From assembly GCF_026391055.1 (NCBI RefSeq), contig NZ_JAPLET010000015.1:372001-436000 (forward strand): a stretch of 64,000 nt of DNA, in the 5' to 3' direction. Below are positions 45,120 through 53,684 of this stretch, in pieces. The stretch comes from Spirosoma sp. (GTDB taxonomy: Bacteria > Bacteroidota > Bacteroidia > Cytophagales > Spirosomataceae). Below the pieces are notes generated by a model that worked only from the letters and a program-made list of their open reading frames with translations, was not told where the DNA came from and made no database searches. The translations under genes and the position numbers were made by a program. Position 1 is the stretch's first letter. Every line of letters starts with the position of its first letter.

Positions 45120-46209
45120 AGATTTCCTACCTGAGCAGCCTTATAATCAGTTGCCTTTGTTGCCACCTTTGCGTGAGCAGATAGAGAGCGTACTCATTCT
45201 TCGGCAGGAAAGCCGTGCCATGCGGGCGTTGGCTGAGTTGAAAGGAATGACCCGGCTTTTGCCGAACCCCGCCATACTGGTCGATGCGCTGGTGCTCAAG
45301 GAAGCGAAAGCCAGTTCTGAAATTGAAAATATCATTACAACCAGTGATCGACTCTATCAGGCTTTAGCCGCGAAAGAGCCGACTACAGACAATGCCACAA
45401 AAGAAGTCCTTCGGTATCGTCAGGCATTGTATACGGGCTATCGATTTATCCGGAGTCGCGGCTTTTTGAGTACAAACGGAATCGTTTCCATTCAGCAGGA
45501 ACTCGAAGCCAATCAGGCAGGTATCCGGCGGCTGCCGGGAACAGCTTTGCGGAACGACCGAACGCAGGAAACTATTTATACCCCGCCCGACGACCCGGAT
45601 ACGCTTCAGGCATTGATGCATAATCTGGAACTCTATTTGAATACAAACACGGAGGATGACGTTTCGCCCCTGATCAAGTTGGCTGTTCAGCATTATCAGT
45701 TTGAAAGTATTCATCCCTTTTATGACGGTAATGGTCGAACAGGCCGAATTATCAATGTGTTGTATTTGATCTTACAGGAGTTGCTCACCGAGCCGGTTCT
45801 TTACCTGAGTGGATACATTATTCACAATAAGGCTGACTATTATCGCTTATTACAGGAGGTTCGAACGCGGCAGAATTGGGCAGACTGGATTTTATTCATA
45901 CTGAAGGCGGTTGAAGAAACAGCCCGGCAAACCATTGGGCAAATTCTTCAGATTCAAGCTCTTTTTGAGCAGACGGCAGAGCATATTCGGCGGGAAGCAC
46001 CCAATGTGTACAGTAAGGAGTTGGTAGAAGTCTTATTTCTTTATCCGTACAGCAAGATTGAATACGTTGTTGATCGGCTGGCCGTTGACCGACGAACCGC
46101 ATCCAAATACTTACGCACGATTGAAAAACTAGGTTTACTACGCTCTGAGCAGAAGTGGAAGGAAACCCTGTTTATCAATACACGTTTGTTTGACTTGTTA
46201 AAGGAATAG
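45115..46209 (+). CDS. Fic family AMP-transferase with inhibitory helix and C-terminal winged helix
   Basis: A 364-residue protein. An N-terminal Fic_N-like region carries the inhibitory motif (S/T)xxxE(G/N) as SSEIEN (67-72). The catalytic loop is HPFYDGNGRTGR at 200-211, the full active HPFx(D/E)GNGRxxR signature. The C-terminal 70 residues look like a winged helix (YPYSKIEYVVDRLAVDRRTA). Such proteins AMPylate a target protein, and the N-terminal helix blocks the active site until relieved. The start is the ATG at 45115 (MIDFLPEQPYN); an ATG nine codons earlier is in frame, but family members begin at the DFLPE-like residues. It lies between two copies of a DUF2442 sequence. Confidence 0.9.
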   Translation: MIDFLPEQPYNQLPLLPPLREQIESVLILRQESRAMRALAELKGMTRLLPNPAILVDALVLKEAKASSEIENIITTSDRLYQALAAKEPTTDNATKEVLRYRQALYTGYRFIRSRGFLSTNGIVSIQQELEANQAGIRRLPGTALRNDRTQETIYTPPDDPDTLQALMHNLELYLNTNTEDDVSPLIKLAVQHYQFESIHPFYDGNGRTGRIINVLYLILQELLTEPVLYLSGYIIHNKADYYRLLQEVRTRQNWADWILFILKAVEETARQTIGQILQIQALFEQTAEHIRREAPNVYSKELVEVLFLYPYSKIEYVVDRLAVDRRTASKYLRTIEKLGLLRSEQKWKETLFINTRLFDLLKE

Positions 46210-46267
46210 AAGTTGATGCCAGATTCTCAGGCTACGTTGTGGACAGGATGCGGTTTTGAAGAAGCCA

Positions 46268-46555
46268 TCAATACACCGCTGGCCCCACATACCCCTGATG
46301 CAACTGCGCAACGGGGAAAATTAAATCCCAGTCTTTTCCCCAGACTACGTTGCCCCGTTCTATCTTAAATCGCTTGAAATTTGCCAGTTTACGGTACTTA
46401 TCGTGCTGCGGATGTGAGTGGGCTGATAGAAAAGGCCCAAAGTCAATAACTTGTGAGGTCATATCCGAAAATTTGAGTCGTAAGCGGTGTTGGCCTACGT
46501 GTTCAACTTCGGTTACTGTCAACATTCTCATCCCCTTTGGTGATTTGTTATTCAA
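46268..46555 (-). CDS. DUF2442 family protein
   Basis: A 95-residue protein with the DUF2442 pattern: VTEVEHVGQHRLRLKFSD, then FGPFLSAHS and ERGNVVWGKDWDL. The family is often found beside DUF4160 in toxin-antitoxin-like pairs; no DUF4160 gene is seen here. The N-terminus is uncertain: Mets at residues 9 and 11 are also plausible, and the MLTVTEVEH version is closer to family starts. Its 3' end is duplicated at 44958-45061. Confidence 0.8.
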   Translation of the reverse strand: MNNKSPKGMRMLTVTEVEHVGQHRLRLKFSDMTSQVIDFGPFLSAHSHPQHDKYRKLANFKRFKIERGNVVWGKDWDLIFPVAQLHQGYVGPAVY

Positions 46556-46614
46556 AAACGAACCCCTCTTTTAATAACCATTTTAAAAAGTAACTCGATG
46601 ATCTATCGGTGTTT

Positions 46615-46661
46615 GTTAACCCTGCAAATTTTAAGTCTCACTTTAAATTTGCAGGATTAAC
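46615..46661. repeat. Near-perfect 22-bp palindrome
   Basis: Arms 46615-46636 and 46640-46661 match at 20 of 22 positions around a 3-nt loop (core CCTGCAAATTT). It lies downstream of the cysteine desulfurase gene on its strand. Confidence 0.8.
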
Positions 46662-46688
46662 TGCCTTAAGGCGTAGCCTGAGTCGCTG

Positions 46689-46733
46689 TTAATCAAGTAA
46701 ATTTTCAATCGGATTGAAAGTTTACTTGATTAA
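46689..46733. repeat. 45-nt palindrome after the cysteine desulfurase gene
   Basis: TTAATCAAGTAAATTTTCAA and the rest of the left arm (46689-46710) match the right arm (46712-46733) at 21 of 22 positions with a 1-nt centre. It is 5 nt beyond the desulfurase stop on the minus strand and may act as a terminator or be a mobile palindrome. Confidence 0.8.
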
Positions 46734-46738
46734 TCATC

Positions 46739-47887
46739 CTACACCAACGCCCGCAATTCCTCCACAACCCCCTTGATTGCGTTAACCGTCGCTAGCACAT
46801 CGGCTTCGGTGTTGAAGCGCCCCAGGCTGAACCGCAGGCAGGAAAAGGCTTCGGTTTCGGTCAGACCCATAGCCAGCAACACGTGCGAGGGGTCAATGGA
46901 TGCCGCCGTACAGGCTGAGCCATTGGAAACGGCAATGCCTTCCAGACCCATAATGAGCGCGTCGCTGTCGCAGTTTTCAAAATAGATATTCGTGGTATTG
47001 TGTAGTCGATGTTCCTGATTGCCATTAATGTGTGTTCCAGGAATAGTAAGGAGTGACATTTCGAGCAGCCCTCGTAGAGACGCGACCCTTCGCTTCTCCT
47101 TCGCGCCAGCCATTTCCAGCCTAGCCAGTTCGGCGGCTTTGCCAATGCCCACAATACCCGGCACATTGAGCGTGCCACTGCGTAAGCCGCGTTCGTGGCC
47201 ACCACCATGCAGGAGGGCTTCCAGCTTCACTTTATTCGGTCTACGCTGCCGCACAAATAGGCCGCCCACGCCTTTAGGGCCGTAAAACTTGTGGCCCGAG
47301 AAGGCAAGCAAATCTATATCGGACTTATCCACATCCAGCGGCAGTTTACCCACAGCCTGGGTAGCGTCGGTCATGAACAGAGCCCCGACTTCGTGGGCGA
47401 GTTCGGCAATTTGCTCGATGGGCTGAATAACGCCGGTTTCATTATTCACCGCCATGACCGACACCAAAATCGTATCGGGGCGGAGGGCGGCTTTTACAAT
47501 GTCCAGATTCAATAAGCCATCAGGTTGAACGGGCAGATAAGTTACCTCATAGCCGCGCTTTTCTAGGTATGTGCACACATCGAGTACGGCTTTGTGCTCG
47601 GTCTGTACCGTTATAATATGTTTGCCTTTGCTGGCATAATTCTCGGCAACGCCTTTAATGGCCAGATTAATGGCTTCGGTAGCCCCTGAGGTAAACACCA
47701 GTTCGTGGGTTTCGCAGCCTAACAAGTCGGCCATCTGCTGGCGGGCCGTCTTTACCGCTTCACTTGCCCCAACACCAAAGGGATGCGTGCTTGCAGCATT
47801 GGCGAAGTTGTCGGTCAGGAATGGCATCATCGTGTCCAGCACACGCGGGTCCAGCTTCGTCGTGGCGTTGTTGTCCAGGTAAATCAT
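46739..47887 (-). CDS. Cysteine desulfurase (IscS/NifS type)
   Basis: A 382-residue PLP enzyme that moves sulfur from cysteine to acceptors such as Fe-S scaffold and tRNA-thiolation proteins. The PLP lysine is Lys200 in FSGHKFYGPKG, and the persulfide cysteine is Cys326 in SNGSACTAAS. It begins MIYLDNNATTKLDP, the classic start. The ATG at 47885-47887 is chosen; an upstream extension of 37 residues has no family match. The gene lies alone on the minus strand, with no iscU or other Isc genes in the window, so its partner is not given by context. Confidence 0.94.
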   Translation of the reverse strand: MIYLDNNATTKLDPRVLDTMMPFLTDNFANAASTHPFGVGASEAVKTARQQMADLLGCETHELVFTSGATEAINLAIKGVAENYASKGKHIITVQTEHKAVLDVCTYLEKRGYEVTYLPVQPDGLLNLDIVKAALRPDTILVSVMAVNNETGVIQPIEQIAELAHEVGALFMTDATQAVGKLPLDVDKSDIDLLAFSGHKFYGPKGVGGLFVRQRRPNKVKLEALLHGGGHERGLRSGTLNVPGIVGIGKAAELARLEMAGAKEKRRVASLRGLLEMSLLTIPGTHINGNQEHRLHNTTNIYFENCDSDALIMGLEGIAVSNGSACTAASIDPSHVLLAMGLTETEAFSCLRFSLGRFNTEADVLATVNAIKGVVEELRALV

Positions 47888-48117
47888 ACAGTAAAGATAC
47901 ACTCTGTGACGGTTCATCTGACGTACTACCTCGCTCCTTGCCCGTAGCTTCTCTACAACACCTTGCTTAATACTTTCTGACGTGTCTGGATATACCATTG
48001 AATATTATTTAACCCTATGGATATAATCTTCTTGTGCTATTTTAAGCTTATGTATAACTTGGCGAAGCATGCTTTTGTGCGCTCATCTTTGTTTCACTCT
48101 TCTAATTTCCAGTCATC

Positions 48118-49341
48118 ATGTTCAATCACTCCCTGAAAAAAGTTCTATGGTCGGCGTTAGTTCCGGCGTTACTTGCGGCCTGTCAGCCCACCGATACGTT
48201 CCAGCGTCAGCCGGATGATGTGGTTCGTTACGGTAGTCAGACAGGGTCGGCACGGGCCACTGCCGATGTGCAGAAGTACATTGTTACCTTTAAAGCCGAT
48301 CCACTCATTACCCGCTCGCTACCCGACAATGCCGGAGCGTATGATGCCCGGGTACAACAGATGCAGGGGCTGATTTCCCGACTGGTGGGAGCCGATATTG
48401 CCGGTAAAACCCAGGAGGTTTACACAACGGCGATCCGGGGCTTTGCCGTTGAGCTAACAGCCGCCGAATTGGCCCGGCTGCAGCGACTGCCGTTCATTGC
48501 CAGTATCGTACCCGATCAGGTCGTTTCACTGGCCGTGCCAACCGGTACTGCCATAACGGTAGGAGCGCAGACTATACCCTGGGGAATTAGCCGGGTGGGT
48601 GGTGTTCGAACCTATACGGGTCCGCATAAGGCCTGGGTTCTGGATACAGGTATCGATTTCGATCATCCCGACCTGAATGTCGACCTGCCGCTGTGCCGTA
48701 ATTTCAACAACCCACGTCGCGATGCCGACGACGACAATGGGCATGGCTCGCACGTGGCCGGTACTATTGGTGCCAAAGACAACAACTTTGGGGTAGTAGG
48801 GGTTGCGCCGGGCGTGAAGGTAATCGCCGTGAAAGTACTGTCGGCGTCGGGAAGTGGTTCCTACTCCGGCGTTATTGCCGGTATCGACTACGTTGCCACG
48901 GCGGGTGCGCCGGGCGATGTGGTGAACATGAGTTTGGGCGGACCCGTTTATACACCGATTGACGATGCGGTAAAGGGAGCAGCCAGCAAAGGCATCTTGT
49001 TTGCACTGGCGGCAGGCAATGAGTCGCAGAATGCAAATAACTCCTCTCCGGGCCGTACGGAACACCCCAACGTGTATACGGTTTCGGCCCACGACTATAA
49101 CGATAAATTTGCGTCGTTCTCCAACTACGGCAATCCGCCCATCGACTGGTGCGCACCGGGCGTCGATGTGCTTTCGACCTGGCGTTCGGGTGGTTATCGG
49201 ACTATTAGTGGCACCTCAATGGCAACGCCCCACGTAGCTGGTATCCTGCTCTACGGCAAACCGGTTTCCCGCGGACCCGTATCCGGCGATCCGGACGGCA
49301 ACCCCGACCTGATGGCAAAATTACCAACGGTAACGCCCTAA
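48118..49341 (+). CDS. S8 family subtilisin-like serine protease, lipoprotein
   Basis: A 407-residue secreted protease. The lipobox LLAAC gives Cys22. An I9-type propeptide (KYIVTFKADPLITR onward, about 53-137) precedes the peptidase domain. The catalytic triad is Asp176 (WVLDTGIDFDHP), His209 (NGHGSHVAG) and Ser367 (SGTSMATPHVAG); the oxyanion residue is Asn301 (ALAAGNES). The domain ends shortly after the Ser box, so it is a compact extracellular protease, probably feeding the cell with peptides. A strong terminator follows. Confidence 0.93.
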   Translation: MFNHSLKKVLWSALVPALLAACQPTDTFQRQPDDVVRYGSQTGSARATADVQKYIVTFKADPLITRSLPDNAGAYDARVQQMQGLISRLVGADIAGKTQEVYTTAIRGFAVELTAAELARLQRLPFIASIVPDQVVSLAVPTGTAITVGAQTIPWGISRVGGVRTYTGPHKAWVLDTGIDFDHPDLNVDLPLCRNFNNPRRDADDDNGHGSHVAGTIGAKDNNFGVVGVAPGVKVIAVKVLSASGSGSYSGVIAGIDYVATAGAPGDVVNMSLGGPVYTPIDDAVKGAASKGILFALAAGNESQNANNSSPGRTEHPNVYTVSAHDYNDKFASFSNYGNPPIDWCAPGVDVLSTWRSGGYRTISGTSMATPHVAGILLYGKPVSRGPVSGDPDGNPDLMAKLPTVTP

Positions 49342-49365
49342 GTCGGGTAAGTTTGATACGAATAC

Positions 49366-49392
49366 AAAAGGCCGGATGTGTTCCGGCCTTTT
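49366..49392 (+). terminator. Rho-independent terminator after the S8 protease gene
   Basis: AAAAGGCCGG (49366-49375) pairs with CCGGCCTTTT (49383-49392) around a 7-nt loop, followed by TTG and T-rich sequence. It lies 24 nt past the stop. Confidence 0.88.
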
Positions 49393-49479
49393 GTCGTTTC
49401 AGTGAAATACGGATCGGGATAATGGCTGGCGGCAGGGTGGGAGATGATGCATCAATCTGCCCTGCCACCAGCCATACCA

Positions 49480-50658
49480 CTAAGGCAATACGGTGCCTGA
49501 GTTTTGGTTAATGATGCCAATGTTGCCGTTGCCCGTCTGCTGAATCTGCAACAGATTGTCCATGCCGGTCTGGGTAACGGTCAGGGAGTTGTTGTTCCCC
49601 TGCTGAAGGACAAAATTCGTAGATGTCAGGTTGAGGATGGCGTTACCACTACCTGTTTGCTGAAAAATAGCCTGGTTGCCTTCGCCGGTCTGAATGACGC
49701 CCGCAACGTTAAAATCGCCCGACTGGGTAATCTGGGCGTTGTTATTGTAACTCAGATTTTGTCCGGCCTGGCCCTGACCAATGTAAGCCTGGTTCTCATC
49801 ACCCGTTTGGTTGATAACAGCCTGTCCGTTGATAGAGACAAACTGCTCGATAGTAGCCTGGTTGAAAAGGCCGACCTGCGACGTGACCGCCGTACTATTG
49901 ATTGTCGCAAAGTTAGACTGATCAATGTAACTGACGTTGCCATAGCCAGACTGGAATGTACTGGCCACATTACCCGGACCGGCTCCATTTTCCTGATAGA
50001 TTTCGGCCAGGTTCTGATCTCCTTCCTGAGTAATCTGAGCGGTCTGGGCAAACGTACTTGTCTGATTAATGTAGGCTTCGTTGCCACCAATCAGGTAAAT
50101 AGTTCCGTTCTGCAAAATAGTGGCCGTTTGATTCTGCCCACTCTGACGAATTTCGGCAGCATCCTGGTAGCTCAGGTTAGTCTGGGTAATGGTAGCGGTG
50201 TTGCCTGCCCCAACTCCCGTCTGCTCAATACCCGCCGAACTCCCAATAGCCGTAAGCTGATTGATCGTTGCCTTATTATTCTGCCCCGACTGATTTATTG
50301 ACGCTTCGCTGCCATAGGTCAGGAAGTCCGACTGATTGGCTAGTGCGTCATTATTAGTGCCATTCTGTAAAATCTGAATGAACGTTCCAGGACCGGGGCC
50401 CTCATCCTGAGTAGCAACGGCTTTATTGTTTGTGCCGACCTGACTGATGTTTATTTCCTGGGCGTACGTGCTGGTTTGGGAAGTTGTCAGTTGGTTGTTA
50501 TTGCCTTCCTGTACCGCAATTACCTGCTGCCCTTCTCCCGTTTGGGTAAGCATGGCCTTGTTGTCGTTGCCGGTCTGGCTGAGTGTGGACGTATTTGATT
50601 GAGCGTAAGAAGCAGCCATGATCAGCAGCGCAGACCATGTGAGTAATACTTTTTTCAT
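49480..50658 (-). CDS. Secreted curlin-repeat (CsgA/CsgB-like) protein
   Basis: A 392-residue protein with signal peptide MKKVLLTWSALLIMAASYA. The rest is a long tandem series of curlin-type units with the pattern QxGxxNxA...Q (for example NQTGDENQAYIGQGQAGQN and SQTGNDNKAMLTQTGEGQQV), typical of functional amyloid subunits. It is much longer than E. coli CsgA. The companion export genes csgG, csgE and csgF are not in the window. It probably forms surface fibres for adhesion or biofilm. Confidence 0.85.
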   Translation of the reverse strand: MKKVLLTWSALLIMAASYAQSNTSTLSQTGNDNKAMLTQTGEGQQVIAVQEGNNNQLTTSQTSTYAQEINISQVGTNNKAVATQDEGPGPGTFIQILQNGTNNDALANQSDFLTYGSEASINQSGQNNKATINQLTAIGSSAGIEQTGVGAGNTATITQTNLSYQDAAEIRQSGQNQTATILQNGTIYLIGGNEAYINQTSTFAQTAQITQEGDQNLAEIYQENGAGPGNVASTFQSGYGNVSYIDQSNFATINSTAVTSQVGLFNQATIEQFVSINGQAVINQTGDENQAYIGQGQAGQNLSYNNNAQITQSGDFNVAGVIQTGEGNQAIFQQTGSGNAILNLTSTNFVLQQGNNNSLTVTQTGMDNLLQIQQTGNGNIGIINQNSGTVLP

Positions 50659-51241
50659 GTTTTAAAAGGTAGATTGAGAGATAAATAGAAGCTATTGAAG
50701 TACGAATAAATTATCCTTCGTAAGGCCCTGGTCAGTGAGGAAAATACCTGGCCGACCCCTCAATACGAAGCTAACGTTAACACCCATCAGGCGATCGGTG
50801 TACTACAGACAAACGGTTGGATAACCCCCTCGCTACTTACCGGCAGACTATTGGTTAAGTGAAAATGAAACTATCGGTTTTCATTCATCCTTTACAGGAA
50901 TTTCATCCGGGGAGCCGTTTCCCGTTCATGAAATGCATTGGCAATTCGTGATCAATCTATATAAACCATATGCTAAATGTATGTGGTTAACGCGTAAGAC
51001 TAGCGCCATTAACTAAGTTAAGGGGGGCGGGTTGCTAAAAACCGGGGAAGTTTTATGACTCAGTTAGTAAACGGTGGTTGCGTGGATGATCGGGAGTGGG
51101 TTCTTGGCACCAATTCCCAGATAAATGCTGCATTTATAATTATATTTTCTATATGTCCTATATAATTAATTATTTTTCGTTCGCTAAGTTTCCGTTGCTG
51201 GCAACGCGGTTTTCAGTATGTTTGATCCATATTTATTAACT
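50659..51241. other. 583-nt divergent intergenic region
   Basis: The region separates the curlin-repeat gene (minus) from the deacetylase gene (plus) and must hold both promoters. It is AT-rich near 51130-51190. I found no clear inverted repeat or convincing promoter match by eye, and no convincing coding frame. Confidence 0.5.
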
Positions 51242-52186
51242 ATGTTCAGTCGTCAAACTCTTTCTTTTGCTGCGGCCTTTGGGCTCTCTATTTTGCTTGC
51301 CAACGGTCTGTCGGGTTGTCAGTCAAAAGGTTCGGCAACAGCCGAAACCACCGCCGATTCAGCAGCTAACACATCCGGCAACCCGTCAACGGCCGAAAAA
51401 CCAGCTGACAAAAATGCGGAAGCCCCTGTAGCCGCTACGCCTGATCCATCAAGCATTCCGGCCAATAAAATCGCCGGTGCTGCTACCATTCTGGCCCGGC
51501 CACAGGTGCCTGTTTTATGCTATCACCAGATTCGCGATTGGCGTGCCAGCGATTCCAAATCGGCTAAAGACTATATCATACCGGTAGCTGCTTTCCGCGA
51601 ACAGATGAAAATGCTGGCCGATAGTGGTTACCATACCATCTTGCCTGACCAACTGTATGCGTATCTGACAACCGGTGCGCCGTTACCCTCAAAACCAATC
51701 ATGCTGACTTTCGATGATGGCGACCTCGACCAGTACACGGTAGCTGCCCCCGAACTCGAAAAGCACGGTTTTAAAGGCGCGTTCTTCATTATGACCGTAG
51801 CCATTGGCCGACATGGGAAACAGCCGTATATGGACAAAGCCCAGATCAAAGACTTGTCAGATCGCGGACACGCCATTGGGGCCCATACCTGGGATCACCA
51901 TAACGTAAAGAAATACCAGGGCGACGATTGGAAAATCCAGCTTGAAGAGCCTAAGGCGAAACTGGAAACGATCATCGGAAAGCCGATTAAGTATTTTGCA
52001 TATCCGTTCGGTTTATGGAATAAACAGGCACTGCCCGAACTACAGAAACGGGGGTATGTGGCTGCGTTCACGCTGGCCGATAAGCGGGACGACAGCATGC
52101 CACTCTACACCGTTCGCCGGATTATTGCCGGGGGCCAGTGGAAAGCAACGACCATGTACAGGAACATGATTCAAAGCTTCGACTAG
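51242..52186 (+). CDS. Polysaccharide deacetylase (CE4/NodB) lipoprotein
   Basis: A 314-residue lipoprotein with lipobox GLSGC, then a low-complexity linker rich in Ala, Thr and Pro (about 25-85). The NodB domain has PVLCYHQIRDW, the metal motif LTFDDGDLDQY and GHAIGAHTWDHH, with the Asp-Asp and His/His residues of the CE4 site. These enzymes remove N-acetyl groups from chitin-like or peptidoglycan chains or poly-N-acetylglucosamine. The ATG at 51242 is chosen over one eight codons earlier because it starts the lipoprotein signal. It is followed by a UUCG-loop terminator. Confidence 0.9.
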   Translation: MFSRQTLSFAAAFGLSILLANGLSGCQSKGSATAETTADSAANTSGNPSTAEKPADKNAEAPVAATPDPSSIPANKIAGAATILARPQVPVLCYHQIRDWRASDSKSAKDYIIPVAAFREQMKMLADSGYHTILPDQLYAYLTTGAPLPSKPIMLTFDDGDLDQYTVAAPELEKHGFKGAFFIMTVAIGRHGKQPYMDKAQIKDLSDRGHAIGAHTWDHHNVKKYQGDDWKIQLEEPKAKLETIIGKPIKYFAYPFGLWNKQALPELQKRGYVAAFTLADKRDDSMPLYTVRRIIAGGQWKATTMYRNMIQSFD

Positions 52187-52686
52187 GTCGCTGAAGAGTA
52201 TCAGGGATGATAAGAGCGGCTTCGGTCGCTTTTATTGTTTTTGTCGCGCATCCGTCAATGCGCCGAGCCGTCCTCGTCGGCACTACGTTAGATCCTGCCT
52301 TCAGATGATAAAGGAATTTTTGCGCTACGCTTTGCTGAATCGACCGGATGGAGGAAAAATTGGTGGCGTACACAAAGCACTTTATTTCTATCTTTTTGAT
52401 AAGGGAAAATACGAAAAAGCGCTGGATGAAGCGCTTTTTTTGCCGAATAGGAGTATTTAATTGGATATTTCCTGCTTGTTGCCTACCCAACTCTATACAT
52501 TAAAACCTTACCCCTTTAGGATTGTTAAGTAGTGGCGCAGCCGTAAGGTGTACTGATAACCAGATAGTATTTTGTTGTGGTTGATTAACCGCTTTGTTTC
52601 CAGTTAATTAGCATGCTAATTGAACAGCCTGAATTGAAATTAGTCGTTTACCTGTCTCGCCAGAGGCCGTAATTGCATCGTACAGT
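52187..52686. other. 500-nt intergenic region with two terminator-like hairpins
   Basis: Apart from the UUCG terminator near 52212, there is a second hairpin at 52414-52439 (AAAAAGCGCT with AGCGCTTTTT and a 6-nt loop) that could work on either strand. The remainder is AT-rich and holds no convincing gene. The promoter of the downstream NMT1/THI5-like gene must lie here but was not identified. Confidence 0.55.
52212..52233 (+). terminator. UUCG-tetraloop terminator of the deacetylase gene
   Basis: AAGAGCGGC (52212-52220), loop TTCG (52221-52224) and GTCGCTTTT (52225-52233) form a 9-bp stem with two G-T pairs, followed by ATTGTTTTTG. It lies 26 nt past the stop. Confidence 0.75.
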
Positions 52687-53643
52687 ATGAGCACTCATAT
52701 CCGTTTAGCCCTCGATCGGACGCCAAACACCAACCACACAGGATTTTATGTTGCCCTGGCCAAAGGAGCATATGCTCAGGCCGGTCTTGATGTTGAACTC
52801 ATTTCACCTGATCAGGACGACTACCGCACAATGCCCGCCCGACGCGTTTCGCAGGGTACGGCCGAACTGGCCATTACACCCTCGGAGAGTGTAATCAGCT
52901 ACCAAACCAACGGAGTTCCCTTAATCGCCGTAGCTGCTGTGCTGGCCCGCGATATCAGTGCTATCGTTACCCTGAAAGAGAGCGGGATCAGTCGGCCCCG
53001 TGAACTGGATGGTAAAGTATACGGCTCGTATGGAGCCCGCTATGAAGATGATATGATTCGTCAGCTTATTCAGAATGACGACGGCCGTGGGCAGTTTATA
53101 TCCCATAAAATGGGCTGGGCGGGTATCTGGCGGGCCTTGCTTACCCGCGAAGTGGATGCCGCCTGGTGTTGGCTGACCTGGGAGGGTGTGCAGGCCGATA
53201 TTCAGGGTGTCGATCTGAACCAGTTTTTGTTCGACGAATACGAAATACCGTACGGATACAATCCTATTCTGACGGCCCATAGTCAATGGACAGAGCACAA
53301 TGGTGATGCGTTGCGCCGGTTTCTGGAAGCAACAGCTGCGGGGTACCGGTTCGCCATTAAAAATCCGGACGAAGCTGTTCGTCTATTAATGAAAACGGCC
53401 AATCACCCAACACTTACTAAACGTAATTTTCTGGAACAGAGTCAGCAAATGGTATCCGGGTATTATCTGGACGGCGAAGGACATTGGGGCTTCATGCACC
53501 GGAACGTCTGGGTATCATTTACGAACTGGATGATGCGTAACCACCTGCTCACCGACAAAGATGGTGAATTGATCCAGCGCATGGACGTCGATACGCTTTT
53601 CACTAATAAATACCTGGAAGGCGTTCCGGCCATGATGCGATAG
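52687..53643 (+). CDS. NMT1/THI5-like substrate-binding-fold protein without signal peptide
   Basis: A 318-residue protein of the NMT1/THI5-like periplasmic-binding fold. The start LALDRTPNTNHTGFYVALAKGAY is the usual first block. It begins directly with that block and has no signal peptide or lipobox, so it is probably cytoplasmic. The Cys-rich CCCFC motif of yeast Thi5 is absent, so HMP synthase activity is not supported. No ABC transporter permease or ATPase genes are adjacent. It could be a sensor or a cytoplasmic ligand-binding protein; the ligand is unknown. Confidence 0.75.
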   Translation: MSTHIRLALDRTPNTNHTGFYVALAKGAYAQAGLDVELISPDQDDYRTMPARRVSQGTAELAITPSESVISYQTNGVPLIAVAAVLARDISAIVTLKESGISRPRELDGKVYGSYGARYEDDMIRQLIQNDDGRGQFISHKMGWAGIWRALLTREVDAAWCWLTWEGVQADIQGVDLNQFLFDEYEIPYGYNPILTAHSQWTEHNGDALRRFLEATAAGYRFAIKNPDEAVRLLMKTANHPTLTKRNFLEQSQQMVSGYYLDGEGHWGFMHRNVWVSFTNWMMRNHLLTDKDGELIQRMDVDTLFTNKYLEGVPAMMR

Positions 53644-53684
53644 GGGCGCCTATGCGACCAATGCCCGCGCCAGCATGCCCTGAA

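Noticed and set aside
39386..46738. Prophage or integrative element boundary around the defence island
   Set aside because: No integrase, tRNA end, long direct repeats at both outer edges or phage structural gene was seen; only the Fic part has flanking repeats.
49504..50301. A 265-codon open frame on the plus strand opposite the curlin-repeat gene
   Set aside because: Long only because the repeats on the other strand lack stop codons; it starts without a signal and has no domain.
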